Below are positions 1 through 8,009 of a stretch of 12,988 nucleotides of DNA, piece by piece. The position numbers and the translations under genes are program-made. The notes beneath the pieces are model-generated. The model worked only from the letters and a program-made list of their open reading frames with translations. It was not told where the DNA came from and did no database searches. Source of the stretch: Hyphochytrium catenoides (lineage: Eukaryota > Sar > Hyphochytriomycetes > Hyphochytriales > Hyphochytriaceae); assembly GCA_900088475.1 (NCBI GenBank), contig FLMG01003771.1, forward strand, positions 20,479 to 33,466, written 5' to 3'. Position 1 is the first letter of the stretch, and each line of letters starts with the position of its first letter.

Positions 1-100
1 ATACCTTCTATCTATCTCTCTTCGCCACTCTCTCTCTCTCTCTTTATCTCTCATCTCTCTCTCTTCTCATCTCTCTCTGTATCCCTCTCCCTTACGTCAT
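1..100. repeat. CT-rich low-complexity tract upstream of the secreted-protein gene
   Basis: The first 90 or so bases are almost wholly pyrimidine on the + strand. Imperfect (CT)n runs are interrupted by short TTAT, CAT and TTCT units. The tract lies about 230 bp upstream of the ATG at 326, so it could be core promoter or 5' leader pyrimidine tract, or simply a degenerate microsatellite. No TATA box is obvious between it and the start codon. Confidence 0.7.
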
Positions 101-325
101 GGGTTGCGCTCTGTTTCGAAGAGAAAAGAATGTAGCTCGAAGCGGCTATTGACCGTGCTTGCTCTTTCACACTTTATCACGTCAACAAGCCTCTACCCTT
201 CATACGACCATTCCATTGCCGCCTTGCTGCTGGCGAGAAGTCACTTTGCCAATTACCTTGTGACCCCTACAAGCTATACACGGTACATCTCTCCATTTAA
301 GGCAGTGCCCTCTCCCAATACCATA

Positions 326-1049
326 ATGTTTAGCCACATCCTTAAGGTCGCGGCCGTCGCGCTCGCCATTCAGTCAGGAGTCCTTGCCCAAGAGCGGACC
401 GCAGACTCTCTTCTGCAGCTTCAGGTCACGAAGTCTATGACTCTCCTTGAGGAGAGCGATGCCTATGCCCCTACGCCCACGACAGCCACTCCTGCAAAGA
501 AGTACTATTCACCTCCTCGCAAGAGCAGAAAGCCTTATCGTCCAGCCCCCAAGTACTATGACGATGATTATGAGGATGATGAGGATGACTATGAAACCGA
601 CTACGTTTCCAAGTACAACTATAATCTGAGAGGATACTACGCCCAAAAGCCCAAGTATGGACCTGCTCCCACCGCTGCCCCGCGCACGACCGCACCTCCT
701 CCCGCTCCTCGTGATTCTTGCGGCGGCCCACGTTACAAGTGCAGTGATGATAGGACTCAAGTCCTTGTCTGTCAGGCCCAGGACTCTCGGGCGACCACCT
801 ATGGTACATTTTCTCTGCTCGGATCTTGTCCTTTCGTTGCTTTCTTCGCTGTCTGTGCACCTCTCTTTGGCGACTGCTCCTCTTTCGCAAAGCGCCTTTC
901 TGAACCTTGGAAGTTCAGGTTCTAATGCGTTATCTCATTGATCTCTCTCCCTTGTAGCTTACGTGCCAAACGGCGCTCCTTGCGCTGCTGCCAACCAGTT
1001 CTGCGCTACCATCAACGGGCACCCCTACTGCCTTCCTAAGCCCAAGTAA
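326..1049 (+). CDS. Small secreted Pro/Tyr/acid-rich protein with six-Cys C-terminal module (two exons)
   Basis: Exons are 326-803 and 958-1049. The intron 804-957 starts GTACAT and ends CTTGTAG, and joins in phase 1 to give 189 residues and TAA. The frame is open upstream of 326 but has no ATG there. Residues 1-21 form a signal peptide (hydrophobic VAAVALAI core, likely cleavage after SGVLA). Residues 56-78 are Pro/Lys/Arg/Tyr-rich. Residues 79-93 are Asp/Glu/Tyr-rich (DDDYEDDEDDYETDY). Residues 96-111 are Tyr-rich and 112-129 are Pro/Ala/Thr-rich, a likely O-glycosylated linker. The C-terminus has cysteines at 132, 139, 149, 168, 175 and 184, which probably form three disulfides. This build of secretion signal, extended wall-like linker and small Cys module suggests an extracellular matrix or wall protein, possibly with a small carbohydrate-binding domain. 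The Cys module loosely recalls small chitin-binding modules, but I cannot assign a family. I am confident it is a gene and unsure of its function. Confidence 0.82.
804..957 (+). other. Spliceosomal intron of the secreted-protein gene
   Basis: The donor GTACAT follows TAT-G and the acceptor is CTCTCCCTTGTAG. The 154-nt intron is T/C-rich. Without splicing the frame ends at 923-925 and the second half of the cysteine module is lost. With splicing the second exon continues for 30 codons, supplies the last three cysteines and ends in a Lys/Pro-rich tail. The recovered cysteine pattern is the main support for this intron. Confidence 0.8.
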
Positions 1050-1365
1050 TTTTTGGAGACATTCTAGGCACCAGGGCAAGAGAAGACTAGGCGTGCTGTA
1101 TCCGGCCTCGTCTTAGCACTAGAAACTGATGCCCAGCGGGGTCTAGCATTTTCCTTGTGCTTATAATCTTTGTTTAAAGTAAATCAGAGTGTCTAAGTTC
1201 CTTGCACTCCCTTCACGATCGCTCCTTTGTCATGTAGTGACAGAACGGAAGACCTTCTGGCCTATTACATCTACCACTTGGATCCGTACCATGTTAACAG
1301 CTGCTCTTTTGATCTCTTCCTACCAAGCGATTCTTTGTATTGTACCGCACAGGGGTCTGCCATAG
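1050..1365. other. Intergenic region between convergent genes
   Basis: This 316-bp stretch lies between the stop of the + strand secreted-protein gene and the stop of the - strand membrane-protein gene, so it must hold both 3' UTRs. No convincing open frame, hairpin or repeat is seen. An A/T-rich patch near 1167-1185 (TTTGTTTAAAGTAAATC) could take part in 3'-end formation of the + gene. No canonical AATAAA is present on either side. Confidence 0.6.
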
Positions 1366-4300
1366 TCAGCTGATTCTCAAGTAGTTGATATCAAGGACAG
1401 GGAATTGGCCCCAGAGGACAAAAAGGACAGATCCCCAGGCAATAAGAAGAGCAACAGCAAGAAAGAGATATGTCAACCCTCTTCTTCTCGTGCCACCCAG
1501 CATGCGGCGTACTTCTTCCTGCAAGATGGAGGAAGACGAAAGCGGTCTACCATCGGCTCCACAAAAGTCATAGTAGGGTACTAGAGCCACTCCTCTTAGG
1601 GTTGGCTCTTCTCCTCCTTCTTCCTCACCTACTTCTGGTCTTTCATCTGGTGCCTCAACGCAGACTCTTTCCCTACCTTCTGCTGTCTTACGGCATAACC
1701 GAAAGGGAGGGCCAGATGGACAGAGAATGGCGGCAGGCTCTATCGATACAACCTTGGAGGGTCTCTTGATTTGATAAGACCCTAACTCTTTCCGCTGCTC
1801 ACGTCCTTCGGTTCCCAGGTTTATACCGTCTCCCTCCTGCTGTAGAGCTTGCCCGTTTCTCCCGTTGTCTTCCGTCTTCATTCGTCGTATGATTTCCGCG
1901 TCTATACCATTGTTTGTTTCTTCTTCTGGGCTACTCTCAGGTGGACAAGCCTCTTGTCTCTCTTTGACCCTGTCCATCTTTCTTGTCTTAGAGTTGCACT
2001 GCTGATAATGCCTTACGAGCCAGAGAAGGGCCACACCTCGAACGACAAGGAGACGAATTACAGAGAGCACCAGAAAGGTCACTCCTGTAATACCTCCTCT
2101 CAGGATAGTGAGATGAATATACTCTTCAGCCACACACTCTGTGTCAGTGATGGAGGAGAGAAGAATCTCTTCATTCGGACCCATGCAAGTGAGAGCGCAG
2201 GTAGGTATAGAGGTACACGAGAAGGAACCGTCTCGAAAGTCAGAGTCATTCAGGAAGTAGAAGCTACGAAATGAAGAATATGGAGGGGGGAGTTCTGCTG
2301 CTGGAGAGTCCTGGATTTGGACGCCCGAAAAGTTAAGGCGCTTGCAGCGCTCTAGCCGAAGAGCCAGCGGAGCATCTTCGATGTCAGCATCCAGTGCCGA
2401 AGAGGAAGAAAACGAAGCTTGAGTGGCTGGTGCCCCTAGGGTGGTGATGTTGACACATGTGCTCAAAGCCCATATGTTCCTAAGCGTCTTGTTCAAGGCT
2501 TGAAACTCCCTTTGGTACGACACTAGAAGAGAACCAGAAGAACAGTCGAACCAATAAGAATGCTTAAAAGCAAGGCTATGTACAGACAAAGAGCCCCGGA
2601 CCAAATGAGGGGAGGAGGCATTGATACGTGAATAACCAGAGGTTTGACGCCGACTGAGTTGTTGGCACCTGCTAAAGCCAATAAAGTGGGCTACTTGAGC
2701 TCACTTTTACCTGAGGCTTCCTGCTGCTCAAAAACAGACGTTTCCCCATTTTGGGCGCAAACAAGCCGTCTGCGAAGGTTATAGCTCTCGATAGCCTAAC
2801 GAGCAAAAAAATCGTATGGGTTAAGAGACAAGACCAGCAAGCTTGAGCGCCAGCCACAAAGAGAGAGCCAACCCTTTAGGTAGAAACCACCGAGTAATTA
2901 GTTCACAGACAACCCTATAACCTGCTCTGTACTCTTTTGTTGTCGTTCTTGACTCCTTGGATAACGTTTGACAACAAGTATCTGCCTGACTTACCTTCAC
3001 GTGCTCAAGCTGAGCCGCTATTGCAGCAATGTTGTAGGCGATTGTAAAGAGGTTTTTACTTAAAAACGTCCCGTTTGCACTATGTACGCAGCCAGAAAGG
3101 AAGGCTTCGTACCAGGGAACATACACTTGGACCAGGATACTGAGTGCAATGGACCTAGACATCCCGTTCGTATCGCAAAGGTAAAGTTAAAGGGTCGTTG
3201 ACAAAAACGAGAAAGAAGAATAGGACCTGGGAAACCAGCACAGTTACATGCCTGCCATAGGAAGAGAAGCACAAAGGGTAGTGAACCTATGGAAACGAAT
3301 ATTGCGAAGATATACAGGAGACAAATGACGAGAAATAACGAACTTCCGTCTATGAAAAGCTGTGAAGTTGTAAGCCGTGGCGATCATAAGAAGAGTCGAG
3401 GTGGATAATGGAATATGATATGCCCCTTTCGAATGAAGTTGAGGCCAAGAAGGGGCAAAAGATAGGCTGTAGGGAGAGAGGCAGTGGGCACATGAAGGCA
3501 CTTCCTAGAGCGAAAAAAGAGACATGAGTAACTGGTGATGAAACATAAGGGAAAAGAGCTAGATGGAAGAGATTTTCTACCCGAGGAGAAGAGCAACTGG
3601 GAACAGTACGTAAGGACTAAGCAACATCCCGAGGGCTCCAGCGACAAGGGGACTCGTGGTGGTCGAAAAGGGAGACGACGATGACAGCGAAGAGGAGGAG
3701 AGCGAAAAAAAAGTCCCCATCCAGCGATGTCTTCCTCTCAAGTCAATAGGAGAGATGCCAATATCAGCCTCTCGGTGTAGCCGCAGAAACACTTCAGCTG
3801 TCTTAATAGCGCGAAGGAGAATGTCCATTCGGAAGAGAGCAGTAGGGAATTCTTCGACCAAGGCAACCAGCCAGCTCAAATCCAGATCCAGATCCAGGGG
3901 TTTAAGAGAGGCGAGAGAAAGCGAGAGACTGGATAAGCCGAATCCGGAAAGAGCCGACAAAAGAGAAGTATTGACGCTAACTGCCGCCTCTTTGCTCTGC
4001 TCAAACGATCTCCTATAACAGAAGGAAGAGAGAGGAGACGAGCAAGCGAGAAGCAATCCAATCGCCAGCCAGGGACAAAAAGGTTAGGCTAGACCCATAC
4101 CGAGTACTCCTCTAAACATTTTAAAAGTGGCTTCTTACAAGGATGCGTTTTTCAGAGCTTCCTTATAGGCTGTCATGCTGGTCTGCAAACTCTCTTCCGC
4201 ATTCTGAAGCTCTAACTGCAGCCTCAGCTCCATGGTGTTCGCCGCCGCTCGAATTTCTCCTATCGAGTCATTAGTAGGTGGAGGCTGATAAGGAGGAAGC

Positions 4301-6847
4301 GAGAATATGCTAGAGACACGAACGGCGAGGGCAGCCTCGACATTCTGCTTCCATCTCGCGACTGACTGGTTTAAGGCTTGAAAATCGTCCGCCTTCTCTT
4401 TTAAAAATTTGTCAAAGGCTGCTACTGCCTCTCGTTCGTCAGGCAGTGGAAAGGAAGGTAGCGTGAAATCTTCCAAGAGAGGTGGGGAAGAGAGAGATAA
4501 TGAGAGAAAGGAGAGAGCTTCAATCATGTCCATGCCATGCAACCCCAAAGTGTCCACCGCGGAGCGTAACTCTGGAAGGATGGACATCATAGAGTCGGCT
4601 GCTTCACTTAGTCTCTGGTTTGTAAAAGAGCAATGCGACATTAGAGACTATACACTGCACAATCAAGACTTTCAGAGGGTTCAATGGAGGTACCCTGGCT
4701 GTGAATGGAAGGCACGGAGGCGAAAATCCTCAAAGAAAGCATCGAGGCAGCAATGACATCAGCACAAAGAGAGCACACAAAATATAAGAGTCAAAGGGGC
4801 CGACGTAAATAATAGGTCGAGACCGATGAGAGATGAGGAGCAAAAGGGAGGGACCGAGAGATACTACGAGTGGATAGATACAGAGTAGCCAAAACGAGCA
4901 TGTATGAATCGAATGTTATATAAGGGAAGAGAATCAAAGAGAGACGAACATGGTTAAAAGCAGAGGATAATCCACTGAAGAACAAAGGACTGATGATGGA
5001 CAAGGCTGCCAGAAACTGAACAATAGCAAATATTAGAGGCCGCTAGGAACACCACTTGAGAGCACCTGGAACAATTCAGAGAGGGTCTGCTTGCTCTTCC
5101 AGTAGCTCTCGAAGTTCTCCTCGATATTTTTGTGGAAGTCTTCTACCACTGCGCCGTACACCGCCATCACTTCTCCCACTCCACAGCCTTTGCTTCCCTC
5201 TTTTGTGCAAACCCGTAGGTCTTCGTAGGACGAGGAGATGAGGGAGAATAGCGAGGACGACAAGGAAGAGAGAAGGAGGAGTTCCTCGGGCGTGGATTGT
5301 TTAAGAAGGGTGGAGAAATGTTTTTCCACCTGGAGGGTATAGTTTCTATCGTACTCCATGCGCTTCTTCACGGGCAGTAGGGCCTTAGTAGGTGTGGACA
5401 AGGAGAGAATATGTGAGCAATGTGACGGTAAGGCCCCAGGACGGCGACGACGAAAGCCAAGAAGACCGTTAGTGGAGAGGAGAGGCTTATGGATATAACT
5501 GGTAGGACTATTGGCAGGCATCAGTAAGTCTAAGAATGATCTCCTGACTACCTGCTCAGTGTGATTATTAAACTCTTCCACGGACTGTGAGATGGATGCC
5601 ATCGATGACGAGAGTGCTGTTGAAGAGGAAGGTGTGGAGAGGGACGTAGAGCTTCCTAATGTCGCTGCAAGCTCGCCATCGGGCACTTCTTCACACGCCA
5701 AAGCTAGCATATTGAGGAGAAGTGGATAGAGAAGTGTAGGAGAAATCGGGACGGATCGTAGATAGAATAACGCCATTCTCTAGTTAGTAGCAAGCATCAT
5801 CCCATAGAGAACTTACGGCAACAATAGGCGGAAAGACAGGAAGGCAAGTAGTAACGAGAATGAGCACAATAGTGCAGTGTAGAGGCCTTCCACCTGTATC
5901 TCCTCCTTTTCCCTGCTGCATAACAAGAGCCTCTTCTAGATCTTTTTCAACCTTGGAGCCTTAAAAAGCGACAAGATTTATGGTCAGAAGGGAAAAGGTC
6001 TTAGGGGAAACACTCCTTGTGTCAATACGGTGGTCTAGACCGTGCTCTAGCGATTGGAAGACTTAATGAGATAGAGAAAGAAGAGATAGAAAGAAAGACC
6101 TTATGAGGCGTCCTCATTGGAGCAGAAGGCAATCCTAAGTATGTACCCAAGACCAAGCTGTCTCGTGAAAGAACTAAACGAACTCCCCACAATAGCAGGG
6201 TGGCGACGAGAAGGAGTGGAGGGACAACAGATTATTTGAAAGAATAGGTAGATGGCGGTCAACAACGTACAGTAACTTTTCATCTGTCCCATAGCCTCCA
6301 GCTGTCTCGCAGCTCTCTCTCTAGCTCTTTTGACTCGGTCGTGCTCGGTCTCCATGGAAAGATACAGCTTCGTGTCGCACTGTGCCCTCTGCCTCTCGAT
6401 ACACGCAGAGTTACGGTTCTGAAGGAGAAGAGTGATGTTGACCGCCGCCTTGATCTCAGTGAAGATTGCAGCAAGAGGGGTAAAACGAGGAAGGAGGATA
6501 TCTGTGACAGAGTAAGAGAATTGCAAACTAGCAATCCATAGAAGAGAGGAGGAGAGGACACATAGGGAGAGCCGCCTAAAGGTGACGGCTGAGACTGAGG
6601 AGAAAAGGGAAGGAGACGATTCCATCGGCTTCCTCTTAATCTTTCCGGAAGGGGACTGGGTCAGCTTATCTCTACGTCCCGTCTGATCAAGCTTCGACTC
6701 TTCAAGCTTTCTCTCAAGAAAGCTCCGCTTATCTTCACTCTGCCCCTGTCTCGGCGAAGGAGAGGAAGGAGGGAGCGGCTCCGTCGGAGACACATTTCGC
6801 TGCTCTTTGCCTAGGCTGAGATTTTCTCCTTCCTCTTCTTGCATCAT
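1366..6847 (-). CDS. Large multi-pass membrane protein, unknown function (about 11 exons)
   Basis: Proposed exons, 5' to 3' on the - strand: 6847-6271, 5959-5817, 5779-5066, 5015-4882, 4612-4139, 4012-3610, 3359-3248, 3125-2995, 2795-2711, 2668-2588, 2522-1366. All phases match and give 1,336 residues. Strong splice sites include donors GTAAGT at 5816 and 2994 and GTAAGA at 4138, and acceptors before 5779 (ACTAACTAG), 4012 and 2795. Less certain are the 4882/4612, 3610/3359, 3248/3125 and 2588/2522 junctions. The N-terminus is charged and probably cytosolic (1-91), followed by TM1 (about 94-113), an N-glycosylatable loop with cysteines and a charged helix (137-193), and hydrophobic segments near 219-265, 479-522 and 800-850. 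A loop with a Cys...NGT...N...AYN pattern (about 855-910) follows, then a Cys- and NxS/T-rich ectodomain, a hydrophobic pair coded around 2130-2020, an acidic cytosolic loop, and a last TM near the C-terminus (1369-1450). It resembles, from memory only, uncharacterised large membrane proteins of oomycetes and other stramenopiles. No enzymatic motif is visible. Confidence 0.72.
2672..2710 (-). other. 39-nt (or 42-nt) spliceosomal intron
   Basis: The donor follows CCTCAG (GTAAAA). Two acceptors three bases apart, TTTAG and CAG (at 2672 and 2669), are both in frame, so this is a NAGNAG-type site that adds or omits one residue. The phase is 1 and the upstream exon 2795-2711 is only 85 nt. Confidence 0.7.
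3881..3898 (-). repeat. Short in-frame hexamer repeat (Leu-Asp)n
   Basis: Three tandem copies of a TCCAGA-type hexamer (read on the + strand) lie inside the sixth exon of the membrane-protein gene and encode an LDLDLDL run. Because the unit is six bases, expansion or contraction would keep the reading frame. Confidence 0.7.
5016..5065 (-). other. 50-nt spliceosomal intron
   Basis: The donor follows CCAG (GTGCTC), a CTAAT branch-like element sits mid-intron, and the acceptor is TATTGTTCAG. Phase 0 joining links a charged, helical segment (WKSKQTLSELFQ) to a hydrophobic exon (FLAALSIISPLFFSG). The unspliced frame ends at 5033 shortly after the donor. Confidence 0.75.
5780..5816 (-). other. 37-nt spliceosomal intron
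   Basis: On the - strand, TTGCC is followed by GTAAGT, and the element ends TACTAACTAG just before AGAATGG. The donor is optimal and a yeast-like TACTAAC branch site abuts the acceptor. Removal in phase 0 fuses a hydrophobic segment (TIVLILVTTCLPVF) to the next exon (RMALFYLRSV). Unspliced, the upstream frame hits an in-frame stop. The branch point to acceptor distance is only a few bases, which is unusual. Confidence 0.85.
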
Positions 6848-7120
6848 TGTTCCTTTTCTTTCTCTAAATCCCTCTCTATTGCTGTCTTGGAAGACCTTTC
6901 TGTCTCCACCTCCTACTCTGCGAGTGGGCCCTTCTAAGCTGTTGGACTGAAAAAATTTTGTTGGCGAAGTTCAGTGAGTCCAAAGACAACTTTACCTCGA
7001 GCTTCAATGGATAATTTGTGATACTCCCGCCTTCGTCCAAGATAAAGTGCGCAGCCCTTGGTAGCCATCTATGGCTCCATATTCGCCCTGGTCCCGCCAG
7101 AGAGAGAAAGAGGAGGAGTG
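6848..7120. promoter_or_regulatory. Short divergent intergenic region (putative bidirectional promoter)
   Basis: About 270 bp separate the start codon of the - strand membrane-protein gene (6847) from the first plausible + strand start (7121). The part next to 6847 is pyrimidine-rich on the + strand and so purine-rich in the 5' leader of the - gene. A TGAAAAAATTTTG patch sits near 6948. No textbook TATA box or CCAAT pair can be assigned. The promoter role is inferred from gene layout only. Confidence 0.4.
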
Positions 7121-7673
7121 ATGGGATCTGGAGTTCATTTCCAGACGTCTTGCGTTTCTTCCACCCGACTGGGTTGCCTACCGGTGCCTGACTGCCGTCC
7201 TCTCTGTGCTAACGAGGACCATCTACTGCAGACGAAGCACAAGCCTGCCGATCCACTAGGCTCCAGAGGGACACGCGACATTGGAGAGAAGATATTGCTT
7301 ATGCGTAAGGCGTGGGAACCCTCGCCCATAGAGAGCAACAGCACTGAGGACAGCAAGGTGGAGTGAGAGAGCCTAGGTTCCTACTCTGTCTGCGATTGTG
7401 GGCTGAGAATGAGGAAGGCAAACCCGCATCATCCGAAGGTGGAAGGTGAGTGCAGATCCTGTAACGCCGCTGCCTCTTCGTATCTTTCCCATCATACAAG
7501 CGGTTGAGGATAAGGTAGCCAAAGACCCCAAGGCCTATGAGTATGCATAATTAAGGTTAATCCTCAGGGTGAGCGTGCCCTTGTATTGTGAACAGGTTCA
7601 CCACTTCAGCATCTTTCATACCGCTAACGGCGCTATATCTTGGATACCCAATAATGTGGGCTTGGCATTATAA
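7121..7673 (+). CDS. Tentative small multi-exon gene, unknown product
   Basis: A phase-compatible chain starts at ATG 7121: exons 7121-7304 (donor GTAAGG), 7377-7445 (donor GTGAGT) and 7501 onward. The third exon either stops at 7548-7550, giving 100 residues, or splices at 7541 over a very short 27-nt element (GTATGC to CCTCAG) into 7568-7673, giving 132 residues. The peptide is Cys-rich near its start (SCVSSTRLGCLPVPDCRPLC) and has a CDC pair in exon 2 (SYSVCDCGLRMRK), so metal binding is possible but unproven. Exon 3 is charged and helical (VEDKVAKDPKAYE). An overlapping frame at 7122-7198 also looks protein-like (FISRRLAFLPPDWVAYRCL), so the true frame of exon 1 is not settled. I do not recognise a family. 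The region could instead be 5' UTR or remnants of an older gene. Confidence 0.3.
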
Positions 7674-7756
7674 TATTCTACGCCCATGAAAGTAAGATGT
7701 TTTCTGGGTATCCGGGTCCAGGATTTTCCCTTCATTCATCAGAAAAGATCGCCTGA

Positions 7757-7909
7757 GATGACACGAAGTCAAAGATCGAATCGAGCTTTGACGACCTGCC
7801 GCCCGCTGACAAGCTGGGTCGTTCCAGACAGACCTTTGTCGACGCCATTGCCTGTCACGCCACCGCAGGCTCACATTTGCAGGTCTCGTTCCTGAAGCTG
7901 CGTCTATAG
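7757..7909 (+). CDS. Open coding-like segment, possible terminal exon, unknown product
   Basis: From after an in-frame TGA at 7754-7756 to TAG at 7907-7909 the + strand gives 50 codons of ordinary soluble-protein composition (SFDDLPPADKLGRSRQTFVD, then IACHATAGSHLQVSFLKLRL). There is no in-frame ATG, so it would have to be reached by splicing. A strong GTAAGA donor at 7691 and an AG at 7756-7757 could delimit an intron, but no upstream exon fits without stops. It ends 100 bp before the aminopeptidase start and may be the 3' end of the gene beginning near 7121. It could also be chance. Confidence 0.25.
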   Translation, partial: DDTKSKIESSFDDLPPADKLGRSRQTFVDAIACHATAGSHLQVSFLKLRL

Positions 7910-8009
7910 GCTCTCACGGACGAGTAGCTTGCTGCGTGCTTTGATTCCGCACAATTGTGCTTTAGTTCGTCATCTCTAGCCATTTCTTGCGGGTGCTTGA
8001 CGCCGAAAA

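Noticed and set aside
471-890. 139-codon - strand open frame opposite the secreted-protein gene
   Set aside because: It is the antisense of a low-complexity Asp/Tyr/Pro-coding region. It has no splice or start context of its own, and the + strand signal peptide and cysteine pattern are much more convincing.
1849-2274. 141-codon + strand open frame
   Set aside because: It lies antisense to the ectodomain exon of the membrane-protein gene, which has sequons, cysteines and a TM in the right order. It is treated as a shadow.
3244-3501. - strand open frame 3501-3244 (HCLSPYSLSFAPSW...) as an exon
   Set aside because: It lies within the proposed intron 3609-3360 and the following exon, in a frame that does not connect in phase to neighbours. 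Its composition is typical of a pyrimidine-rich intron.
3656-4018. 120-codon + strand open frame rich in Arg/Ser/Glu
   Set aside because: It is the antisense of the Leu/Ser/Asp-rich sixth exon. It has no start context or splice support.
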